From: Amylibacter sp.
GTDB lineage: Bacteria; Pseudomonadota; Alphaproteobacteria; Rhodobacterales; Rhodobacteraceae
Assembly: GCA_030625465.1 (NCBI GenBank)
Contig: DAOUQS010000058.1
Coordinates: 1-9,454, forward strand
Reading direction: 5' to 3'
Length of the DNA stretch: 9,454 nucleotides
The notes under the pieces are model-generated. The model saw only the letters and a list, made by a program, of their open reading frames with translations. It was not told the origin of the DNA and did not search any database. The first letter of the stretch is position 1, and every line of letters begins with the position of its first letter. The position numbers and the translations under genes were made by a program. Shown here in pieces: positions 1 to 6,346 of this stretch.

Positions 1-498
1 CTGGGGGTCGGTAAAAACCACTTTGTGCTCTATGGAATATAGATCATAGGCGTTTTGCAAGGCATCAGGATTGCCGGTCAACCCGACAAAGTCAGGGTGG
101 TGCTTTTGCAAATCTGTCCCGATGGTTTCAAGCGTATCGCGTTTCGGGTCGATGGTGATCATAACGGGTGTTACGTTCAACCCGCGACCTGCAAGGTCAT
201 CGACCACATCGCCCATCAGGGGCAGGGCGACAGTGCAGATTGACGCGCAGTTGGCATAGCCGAAAAACAACAGCTGCATATGCCCATCGGGGTTCGCTTC
301 GGTGCGTTGATTGCCATTGTGATCGGTTAATTCAAATGATCCGCCAAGCTTTAGATCAAACGGTAAAGCGGGCACGGTTTTTTTGGTGGTTTGCAAATGC
401 TGTTGCGCTTCGACGTTGTTCTGGTGAACCACCGTGCCGTGGGCCGATACCTGTGTCGCGACCAGACACAACAGCATCCCGAATAAAGACCGCTTCAT
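1..498 (-). CDS. SCO1/SenC family copper-binding/thiol protein, 3' end cut by window edge
   Basis: The first 166 residues are visible; the C-terminus lies beyond position 1. The N-terminus is a short signal peptide (KR, then a hydrophobic stretch, ending V17-S18-A19), so the protein is probably exported. A thioredoxin-fold core follows, with LLFFGYANCASICTV holding the family's CxxxC motif (C84 and C88), and then the DPKRDT motif (D117-T122), which matches the DPxRDT signature of SCO proteins. The conserved metal-binding His of the family normally lies shortly after the visible end, so it cannot be checked. SCO proteins deliver copper to, or reduce thiols in, the CuA site of cytochrome oxidase; some act in other copper or redox-stress roles. 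The start ATG at 498 overlaps the stop of the preceding gene as ATGA, which suggests translational coupling. No cytochrome oxidase gene is in view, so the client is unknown. Confidence 0.9.
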   Translation of the reverse strand, partial: MKRSLFGMLLCLVATQVSAHGTVVHQNNVEAQQHLQTTKKTVPALPFDLKLGGSFELTDHNGNQRTEANPDGHMQLLFFGYANCASICTVALPLMGDVVDDLAGRGLNVTPVMITIDPKRDTLETIGTDLQKHHPDFVGLTGNPDALQNAYDLYSIEHKVVFTDPQ

Positions 499-1073
499 TC
501 AAACCATTCCTTGATGAAAGCTTCATCGGTTTCCAGCCCCAAGCCGGTGTAGCCGTCTTTTGCGATAGCGGCTTTGACGCGGGGGTCACGGCGAAACCAC
601 GCGCCTTTGCCTTTGGCGTCCGGATTGGCGGCGCGCCAGTCTTTTGTCCAGCGGTTGGCCTTTGTCCATTTCGTATCGCCGATAATGCGGATTTTTTGAA
701 GCTGGTACAGGTTTCGCGCGAAAAGTTCAGGGTCTTCGATCAACAGGCCGTCGACCTCGACATCCTTACCGCAAAACGGTTGCAATTCATTGGCAGCCCC
801 GGTGAACGCGGCCTGACTGTTTTTCAACGGCAACACCATGACGTTGTCGCTAAGGCGCAGCAATGCAAGCTGGCGTTTACCGCTACTGCAATTGTCCGGG
901 CAACTGCCTGTCAGGGTGCAAAGTGGATCAACTACTTTGGCTTTGAAAAAGGCTTTCTTTTCTGGGTAAAGATTCCATGATTTTGCGGTAGAACCTGCGG
1001 AAAAATCCTGCGCCAGCATGGATGAGGCACTTGCCGTGGCAATACACAAGCCTATAAGAAACAGGTTTTTCAT
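495..1073 (-). CDS. Exported Cys-containing protein of unknown function, SCO-linked
   Basis: A 192-residue protein of no firmly recognised family. A signal peptide covers about residues 1-21 (cleavage possible after A16 or A21). The mature part has exactly four cysteines: C52, C58, C62 and C101, with C58-PDN-C62 forming a CxxxC motif. Residues about 41-115 alternate short hydrophobic beta-like strands (FFKAKVVD, RQLALLRL, NVMVLPLK, KDVEVDGLL, LYQLQKIRII), which would suit a small beta-barrel such as an OB fold; this is inference. The C-terminal 70 residues are rich in Trp, Lys and Arg (KWTKANRWTKDW, then AWFRRDPRV) and look like a separate conserved tail. Its ATG overlaps the upstream gene's stop as ATGA, and its own stop overlaps the SCO start in the same way. 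It is therefore very likely made together with both neighbours and works in the periplasm with SCO. Metal or disulfide chemistry is a guess from the cysteines. Confidence 0.85.
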   Translation of the reverse strand: MKNLFLIGLCIATASASSMLAQDFSAGSTAKSWNLYPEKKAFFKAKVVDPLCTLTGSCPDNCSSGKRQLALLRLSDNVMVLPLKNSQAAFTGAANELQPFCGKDVEVDGLLIEDPELFARNLYQLQKIRIIGDTKWTKANRWTKDWRAANPDAKGKGAWFRRDPRVKAAIAKDGYTGLGLETDEAFIKEWFE

Positions 1074-1534
1074 GGCTTCGGCGCGGGAATGGCAAAGCTC
1101 GGCACGGGGCCGTAATCTTCGTGGTTCAGGTTGGTAATGCCAAGGTCGGCGATAATTTTCGACACCACAAGATAGTTGATGCCGTCGCGTTTATACAGCA
1201 TGCCATCCGCCGTGATGACATGGCTGGCAATCGTCATTTGCGTGTCACCGCCATTGCTGTGATCGTCATCTTCGATTTTCAGCACCATATAGACGGTGCC
1301 ATCATCGGCCAGTAACCCCACCGGAATACCGCCTGCGGAACACCATAAGGCACAGGTGTGATGCGCTGCACCCACAACCGCATCCGGCCCGCCCATGACG
1401 CCTGAATAATAACACCAAGTGTCGATAGCCTCACCTGTAATTGTGATCCGTTCGCCGTTTTCACTGGCAAACAGAGGCCCCGCAAAAGCTGCCAAGGCTG
1501 CGGTGGCGCATGAAAGAATACTGGTTTTGAACAT
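1070..1534 (-). CDS. Small exported Cys/His protein of unknown function, first gene of SCO cassette
   Basis: A 154-residue protein with a signal peptide (about 1-23, ending LFA-S). The mature part holds the pattern D38-x2-C41-Y, then H58-H59-T60-C61-ALW-C65, then G-I-P-V-G-L-L, D-D-G-T-V-Y and R-D-G-I-N-Y. From memory, a D-x2-C-Y ... H-x2-C-x3-C-x(n)-G-x-P ... D-G-x-V-Y layout occurs in other small secreted bacterial proteins of unknown function; this was not checked. C41, H58 or H59, C61 and C65 make a plausible metal site, but heme or disulfide roles are equally open. The strand-rich remainder suggests a compact beta fold. The start at 1534 is supported by GAGG at 1540-1543, five bases upstream. 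The stop overlaps the next ATG (ATGA), and a sigma70-like promoter lies just upstream, so this gene appears to lead a three-gene operon ending in SCO. Confidence 0.85.
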   Translation of the reverse strand: MFKTSILSCATAALAAFAGPLFASENGERITITGEAIDTWCYYSGVMGGPDAVVGAAHHTCALWCSAGGIPVGLLADDGTVYMVLKIEDDDHSNGGDTQMTIASHVITADGMLYKRDGINYLVVSKIIADLGITNLNHEDYGPVPSFAIPAPKP

Positions 1535-1539
1535 CGTAA

Positions 1540-1543
1540 CCTC
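1540..1543 (-). promoter_or_regulatory. Ribosome binding site of the SCO cassette
   Basis: On the minus strand this reads GAGG (inside TTGAGGTT), with five bases before the ATG at 1534. It fixes the start of the first cassette gene. The two following genes have their starts embedded in ATGA overlaps and may depend on translation from here. Confidence 0.6.
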
Positions 1544-1559
1544 AACTGGTTTTGGGCTT

Positions 1560-1589
1560 ATAATAAATTAAGACGTAAAACTTTGTGAA
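1560..1589 (-). promoter_or_regulatory. Putative sigma70-type promoter for the SCO cassette
   Basis: Read on the minus strand, a -35-like TTCACA (1584-1589; one mismatch to TTGACA) is followed after 18 bases by a -10-like TATTAT (1560-1565; one mismatch to TATAAT). It would give a short leader of about 20 bases before the ATG at 1534. The fit is good, but the region is AT-rich, so chance matches are possible. If real, the cassette can be transcribed independently of the RND genes upstream. Confidence 0.45.
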
Positions 1590-1669
1590 GTCACGGATTG
1601 TTTGCAGAACTCACGCAATGGTTTTTATTGTTACAGGATTGCCAGACCGCTTTGCCACAGGCGAAACGC

Positions 1670-4600
1670 TTATTTGGCAATGTCCGCATAGGCCGTGTCA
1701 TGCAGGCTTTTTGGGGCTTTCTTTTGGATGCGCGCGACAGTGTATTTCACAATCGCCACGATCCAAATCCGTGCCGCCAGCATGGCGGGGGTCAGGATAA
1801 GCGTCAGAACTGTCGCAATGCCAAGACCGAAAACCACGGCTGTAGCCAGTTGTTTCCACCAAAGGGCGGTTGGTGCATCAATGCTGTAACCGCCATTGCC
1901 AAAGTCGATGGACAGGCCCATCATCATCGGGGTCAGCCCCGCCATTGTGGTTATGGTGGTCAATAGCACAGGGCGTATGCGGGCCTCGGCGGTTTGCACG
2001 ATCGCATCCAGTTTCGGCATCTGGCGCGATTTTTCCTGATAGGTATCAATCAAGACAATATTGTTGTTCACCACAATTCCCGCAAGTGCGACAATCCCTG
2101 TTCCGGTCATAATCACCGAAAACGGCTGGCCCATAACCATCATCCCGATCAAGACGCCTGCGGTCGATAAAACCACGGCCAGCAGCACCAGAAACGAGTT
2201 GTAGAAACTGTTGAACTGGGTCAGCAATATGACAAACATCAAGCCCAGCGCGCCGGCAAAGGCGGATTGCAGGAAGGCAAGGCTTTCTTGCTGGTCTTCC
2301 TGCGCGCCTGCCCATTCCCATTCAATGCCCTTGGGCAATTCAACTTCGGTTTCCAGCCATGTGGTCAGTTTGGCGATCTCCGCGTTGGAGTTTACGCCCT
2401 CGGCCACGTCTGCCTTTATGTCGAAATAGCGAATGCCGTCGATCCGGTTGATCTGGCCCAGCTTCGGCACCGGTTTGCGGCTGATGAAATTGGATAGCGG
2501 GATCAAGCCCGAGGCGGTGCGCACCCGCAATGTATCAAGCGTTGACAACAGGCGGTCTTTTTCAGGTACGCGCACGCGAATGTCGATTTCTTCTTCGGAA
2601 CTTTCCACCCGCATGGTGTCCAGCAGCAAGCCGCGCGTGACCAGTTGCACCATTGCCCCCACAGTGGCCACATCGGCGCCGTACCGGCCAGCCTCTTCCA
2701 CATCGACGTCGATCTGCCAGTCAATGCCGGGCAGGGGGCGGGTGTCTTCGATGTCCGCCAAGCCGTCCCATGTGTCAAATTTCGTACGCATGATATCGGC
2801 GGCCTGCAACAGGTTTTCCCAGTTGTCGCCTTTGACCCGCAGGTTCAGCGGTTTGCCGGCAGCAGGGCCTTTTTCCTCGACCAGAATTTCGGCCTGAATG
2901 CCCGGAATGGTTTTAATGACACGGTTTATATTTTCGATGATAGCGTCCCCGGTGCCTGTTCCGCGGACTTTCCAGTCATCCAGTTCGAACTGGATTTGGC
3001 CGATGGTATCAATCGGGGCTTTTGCACCACCTGTGTTTTGGTTCAGGCCACCTTCACCGGCAAAAGAAAAGACTGATTCCACGCCTTTGACCACCAGAAC
3101 TTTTTGTTCCACAAGGCGGACAAGTTCGTCTTTTTCATTCAGCGACAGGTTGCCGCGCGCACGGACATAGACGATGCCGTTTTCCGGCTCGGTATCAACA
3201 AAGAACTCGACGCCGTTATTGTTTGCGGAAAAAGTTATAAAGGTGATGACAACAAATGTAAAAGTGGCGAAAATTGCGACAAGCGATGAAAACGGGGACC
3301 GGACGATACCGAAGATGAATGTGCCGAACAAGGTGCGTTTTGCAGGATCGCGTTCCGCAATCTTCTTTGGTGCGAAAATAGATCCGCCAACTGCGGACAG
3401 GGCAACGGCTGCCAGCATGATCCCGATCGCAGCAATTTTTGTACCATTTAATGCCAGCATCACTGATCCGGCCAAAGCGGCGATGACCGCGAGTATAAGG
3501 GCCAAACGTAATACGATATGAAGATTGTCGCGTAAAAACCCAGAGATATCTTCCAGAACCCGTGTCAGGCGTCCCGCAACACCACCCACAACCGGCAGGT
3601 AAACAAGTGCTACCAGCAGGGATGCGGATAAAACGTAGATCAGTGTGATCGGCAAATTTCGCATAAACTCGCCCGGGATGCCCGGCCAGAACAGCATTGG
3701 CAAAAATGCGCAAAGCGTGGTGGCGGTGGACGAAATGATCGGCCAGAACATGCGTTTGGCAGCCGCCACATAGGAATGCATCGGCCCCATGCCCTGTTTG
3801 ATGCGTTTATCGGCGTATTCGACCACCACAATGGCCCCGTCAACCAGCATCCCCACCGCAAGGATAAGGCCGAACATAACCATGTTTGAAATCGCCAGAC
3901 CCGCCAGTGCCATAAAGGCGAAGGCCAGCAGAAAAGAGGTGGGGATCGCGAAACCCACCAACAGGGCGGAACGAATGCCCAAAGCCCCCAGCACCACGAT
4001 CATCACAAGGATGATAGCGGTCAGAACCGATCCTTCCAGCTGGCTGACCATGCCAGCCACCTGTTGGGACTGATCAAGGGCGAAATCCACGCGGATGGCC
4101 TGCTTTAGTTCATCCGGCCATTCTTCCATTTCACGGGCGACTTTTTCGCGCACCAGCTTCGCGGTTTCGATATGGTTGGCGCCTTTACGCTTCACGATTT
4201 GCAAGGCAACCGTGGCCTCGCCGTTATAGCGCGCCGTGCCTAAGCGGTCTTCAAAGGTCAAACGGATTTCAGCCAGATCACCCAAGGTGATAACGCTGTC
4301 GCCATTTACCTTGACCGGTAGATTGTAAACGTCTTTGGCTTCGCTAAACGACGACGGGATTTTCACCGCGAATGCGCCGCGTTCGGTTTCCACCTCGCCT
4401 GCCGCGATCAATTGGTTGTTGTTGCGGACAACCGCCAGCAATTCACCCGCGGTCACGTTATAGGCTTCCAGTTTCAACGGGTCGATCAGCACTTCCAGCA
4501 TTTCATCACGGTGGCCTGCAAGCCCCGCTTCCAGCACTGGTGACAGACCTTCCAGGTCGGTTTGCAATTCTTTGGCGACGCGCAGCAATGTGCGTTCCGG

Positions 4601-5044
4601 GATAGCACCGGACAATGAAACCACGATGATCGGGAATTGCGAGAAATTTACCTCGCTGATGTTATATTGTTCGGCACCGTCAGGGAAATCCGCCTCGGCC
4701 TGGCTGACTTTATCGCGCACCTCGGCAATGACCGCGTCCTTGTCCCAACCGAATTCAAACTCCAGCCCGACACCGGCGTAGTTTTCGGCGGCGGTAGCAC
4801 TCATGGATTTCAGGCCTTCCAGCTCTTTCAGCTCGGTTTCCAGCGGTTTGACCAGTAATTTTTCCGAGTCTTCGGCAGAGATGCCGGGGAAGGGGACGGA
4901 TATAAACAGGAACGGCACATCAATATCCGGCTCGCCCTCTTTGGGTAGGCCAAAATAGGCCATCGCACCTGCGGCCAGTGACATCACCACGAATGTGATG
5001 ACCATACGTGCCCGTGCGGATGCCCAGTCAACGATACCGATCAT
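1670..5044 (-). CDS. RND efflux pump, inner-membrane permease (HAE-like)
   Basis: A proton-driven trimeric pump subunit of 1124 residues that would export small molecules together with the adaptor encoded just upstream and an outer-membrane channel encoded elsewhere. It has the classic RND duplication: TM1 (about 14-31), periplasmic porter region (about 32-333), TM2-TM6 (about 335-490), second porter region (about 607-920) and TM8-TM12 (about 921-1095). The TM4 signature is GMLVDGAIVVVE with D402; AcrB has two Asp here (D407, D408), so the second is Gly403. In TM10, GIVVNNNIVLID places N993 where AcrB has K940. ARIRPVLLTT (1021-1030) matches the conserved Arg-Pro segment of TM11. Between TM6 and TM7 there are two additional hydrophobic stretches (about 510-533 and 536-557), making the protein longer than the usual 1030-1050 residues. 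The gene starts 3 bp after the adaptor stop. The substrate cannot be deduced; it does not look like a CusA-type metal pump. Confidence 0.95.
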   Translation of the reverse strand: MIGIVDWASARARMVITFVVMSLAAGAMAYFGLPKEGEPDIDVPFLFISVPFPGISAEDSEKLLVKPLETELKELEGLKSMSATAAENYAGVGLEFEFGWDKDAVIAEVRDKVSQAEADFPDGAEQYNISEVNFSQFPIIVVSLSGAIPERTLLRVAKELQTDLEGLSPVLEAGLAGHRDEMLEVLIDPLKLEAYNVTAGELLAVVRNNNQLIAAGEVETERGAFAVKIPSSFSEAKDVYNLPVKVNGDSVITLGDLAEIRLTFEDRLGTARYNGEATVALQIVKRKGANHIETAKLVREKVAREMEEWPDELKQAIRVDFALDQSQQVAGMVSQLEGSVLTAIILVMIVVLGALGIRSALLVGFAIPTSFLLAFAFMALAGLAISNMVMFGLILAVGMLVDGAIVVVEYADKRIKQGMGPMHSYVAAAKRMFWPIISSTATTLCAFLPMLFWPGIPGEFMRNLPITLIYVLSASLLVALVYLPVVGGVAGRLTRVLEDISGFLRDNLHIVLRLALILAVIAALAGSVMLALNGTKIAAIGIMLAAVALSAVGGSIFAPKKIAERDPAKRTLFGTFIFGIVRSPFSSLVAIFATFTFVVITFITFSANNNGVEFFVDTEPENGIVYVRARGNLSLNEKDELVRLVEQKVLVVKGVESVFSFAGEGGLNQNTGGAKAPIDTIGQIQFELDDWKVRGTGTGDAIIENINRVIKTIPGIQAEILVEEKGPAAGKPLNLRVKGDNWENLLQAADIMRTKFDTWDGLADIEDTRPLPGIDWQIDVDVEEAGRYGADVATVGAMVQLVTRGLLLDTMRVESSEEEIDIRVRVPEKDRLLSTLDTLRVRTASGLIPLSNFISRKPVPKLGQINRIDGIRYFDIKADVAEGVNSNAEIAKLTTWLETEVELPKGIEWEWAGAQEDQQESLAFLQSAFAGALGLMFVILLTQFNSFYNSFLVLLAVVLSTAGVLIGMMVMGQPFSVIMTGTGIVALAGIVVNNNIVLIDTYQEKSRQMPKLDAIVQTAEARIRPVLLTTITTMAGLTPMMMGLSIDFGNGGYSIDAPTALWWKQLATAVVFGLGIATVLTLILTPAMLAARIWIVAIVKYTVARIQKKAPKSLHDTAYADIAK

Positions 5045-5047
5045 GGT

Positions 5048-6118
5048 CTAGCTGCCTTCTTTGTAGGTTACGGCAACTGCACGCCCGTCGGTGACGTATT
5101 CCTGCCCGACGACGATGATGTCGACCTGCGCAGGCAGGCCCGAAACCCACATGCCCTTGGCACTGTCGCGGATCACCGCCACCGGTATGAATTTGGCTTT
5201 GCCGTCTTCAACCGCGCGAATGCCCATGATGCCGTCACCGTTCAGGGTCAGGGCGGATTGCGGTAACAAGTGGCCCTTTTCACCTGATAGGGCGATAAAT
5301 ATGTCGGCGGTCGAGCCGTCACGCAGGTTGTCGTCGCCGTTGGGCACCGTCACTTCAACGCGGAATGTTTTGGTAATGCTGTCGGCGCGGCGAGATACGA
5401 AAGTCACTTTGCCCCGCACTTCGCGACCGGATAATAGCCGTGCGTTGGCGTTGGCACCAACCGTGACCCCGGCGACCTGTTGTTCGGTGGCGTTGCCGAC
5501 AAGCTTCATTGGATCAAGCTGTAGCACCGTGGCGCAAGCCGAGCCTTGTTGCATGAAAGAGCCGAATTCGGCGGTATCGGATTCCAACAGCCCTGAAAAT
5601 GGCGCAGTGACTTTCAGGTTTTCCAGTTCACGTTCGGCGCGTTGAAGATTGGCCTGCGCACTTTCAAGGGCGGCTTCGCGGGTGAATGCAGCGGTTTGGG
5701 ACAAAATGCCCTTATCGACAAGGCCTTGGGCACCTTTATTGATGGCTTTGGCTTCTTCAAAACGGGCCTTGGCCTCGGACAGTGCAGCGGATTTTGTGCC
5801 GACTTCAAGTTCGCATAGAAGTTGGCCCTCGGTCACCAAAGTCCCTTTGCGCAAGGGTTTCGAGATCACTTTCCCGAAGGTTTCCGCAAGCACTACAATC
5901 TGGCGAAAGGCTTCGGTTTGGCCACGCAGAACGATACCGCTTGTCACTGTCTGGGCCGTTGATTTCTGGACAAGAACCGATACCGGTGGAAAAGCCTTTT
6001 TCACAATAGCGGGTGTTGCCGTGTCATTTAGCGGGGCGGCGGTATTTCCGCCTTTCAGGACAAAATACGCAATGCCGGCGCAAACCAATAGGGCCATAAG
6101 AATAGGAATGGGACGCAT
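5048..6118 (-). CDS. RND efflux periplasmic adaptor (membrane fusion protein, HlyD/AcrA family)
   Basis: A 356-residue adaptor that would bridge the RND pump to an outer-membrane channel. An N-terminal hydrophobic anchor (about 5-22) is followed by a Pro/Thr/Ala linker. C13 is preceded by Val, so it is not a good lipobox, and membrane anchoring by the helix is more likely. The two lipoyl-like halves are about 60-105 (GIVLRGQTEA ... KGTLVTEGQLLCELE) and 165-200 (NLKVTAPFSGLLES ... GSFMQQGS), flanking a short Ala/Glu/Lys-rich coiled-coil hairpin (about 106-163). The beta-barrel domain lies at about 208-290 (GKVTFVSRRAD, FRVEVTVPN, LRDGSTADI) and the membrane-proximal domain at about 290-350 (LLPQSALTLNGDGIMGIRAV). 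The start is supported by AAGGAG at 6125-6130, six bases upstream. It is the first gene of the pair and faces the divergent gap shared with panB; no regulator gene is adjacent. Confidence 0.93.
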   Translation of the reverse strand: MRPIPILMALLVCAGIAYFVLKGGNTAAPLNDTATPAIVKKAFPPVSVLVQKSTAQTVTSGIVLRGQTEAFRQIVVLAETFGKVISKPLRKGTLVTEGQLLCELEVGTKSAALSEAKARFEEAKAINKGAQGLVDKGILSQTAAFTREAALESAQANLQRAERELENLKVTAPFSGLLESDTAEFGSFMQQGSACATVLQLDPMKLVGNATEQQVAGVTVGANANARLLSGREVRGKVTFVSRRADSITKTFRVEVTVPNGDDNLRDGSTADIFIALSGEKGHLLPQSALTLNGDGIMGIRAVEDGKAKFIPVAVIRDSAKGMWVSGLPAQVDIIVVGQEYVTDGRAVAVTYKEGS

Positions 6119-6124
6119 TGATTG

Positions 6125-6130
6125 CTCCTT
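6125..6130 (-). promoter_or_regulatory. Ribosome binding site of the RND adaptor gene
   Basis: The minus strand reads AAGGAG here, a near-perfect Shine-Dalgarno sequence six bases before the ATG at 6118. It decides this start over internal Met codons. Confidence 0.75.
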
Positions 6131-6273
6131 CAGGTAGATCCAGAATAGCGCGGACCTGTGAATATAATTCCATATAAGCTACGCTTCTTGAAATTATGCT
6201 GCAAGCTATGATTGTGTGGTGTTTCTTATAACAGAATAAGCGGAATTCGCGTAATAGGCTGCGATTTCCGTCC

Positions 6274-6303
6274 TTGACTATAAACCACAGATCGCTTTGT
6301 TAT
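6274..6303 (+). promoter_or_regulatory. Putative panB promoter
   Basis: TTGACT (6274-6279; one mismatch to the sigma70 -35) is followed after 18 bases by TGTTAT (6298-6303; four of six matches to the -10). The -35 is strong and the -10 only fair, and the AT-rich sequence just downstream offers alternatives. The leader would be about 35 bases. Confidence 0.35.
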
Positions 6304-6334
6304 GATTATATTATTATAAACTGGTGTCGCCCAA

Positions 6335-6340
6335 AGGGGA
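6335..6340 (+). promoter_or_regulatory. Ribosome binding site of panB
   Basis: AGGGGA lies six bases before the ATG at 6347. It supports the upstream Met, which gives the protein an N-terminal extension compared with typical PanB, over later Met codons such as M29. Confidence 0.55.
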
Positions 6341-6346
6341 ACTTCC

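Larger units (their letters stand above)
1535..1669. other. Intergenic gap between RND pump gene and SCO cassette
   Basis: This 135-bp gap lies between two minus-strand gene groups. Its cassette-proximal half is AT-rich and carries the promoter and ribosome binding site listed separately. I looked for an intrinsic terminator behind the RND gene and found only a weak, bulged pairing (GCGTTTCGCC with GGCAAAGC on the minus strand) with no U-run behind it. Read-through from the pump genes into the cassette therefore remains possible. No small ORF with a convincing start was seen. Confidence 0.6.
6119..6346. other. Divergent intergenic region between RND adaptor and panB
   Basis: A 228-bp AT-rich gap with genes transcribed outward on both sides, so it must hold at least two promoters. 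A panB promoter candidate is listed separately. On the minus strand several AT-rich -10-like words occur (around 6161-6178), but I could not pair one with a good -35 at normal spacing. Short inverted repeats are present: CTTAT/ATAAG at 6225-6240 with a 6-base centre, AAGC/GCTT at 6177-6187 with a 3-base centre, and CAGGT/ACCTG at 6131-6158. None is long enough to name an operator. No convincing small gene or RNA was seen. Confidence 0.6.

Noticed and set aside
168..980. Long open frame (270 codons) on the plus strand opposite the SCO cassette
   Set aside because: It lies antisense to two well-supported genes with signal peptides, start/stop overlaps and family motifs. Its translation shows no recognisable domain and a composition typical of an antisense shadow.
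3216..3713. 165-codon minus-strand open frame inside the RND gene
   Set aside because: It overlaps the transmembrane-coding part of the pump in another frame. Its product is Cys/Arg/His-rich without domain features, and the pump frame is intact, so there is no frameshift.
1670..6118. Reading the RND pair as a CusBA-type copper exporter because of the nearby SCO gene
   Set aside because: The adaptor has no Met-rich or His-rich metal-binding segment. The pump's TM4 and TM10 sequences are not CusA-like, and no CusC or CusF is present. Proximity alone is not enough.
6131..6158. CAGGT/ACCTG inverted repeat in the adaptor gene leader
   Set aside because: Five paired bases with an 18-base centre are expected by chance at this length. 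A longer pairing needs a 4-base bulge, and there is no sign of a riboswitch or terminator.
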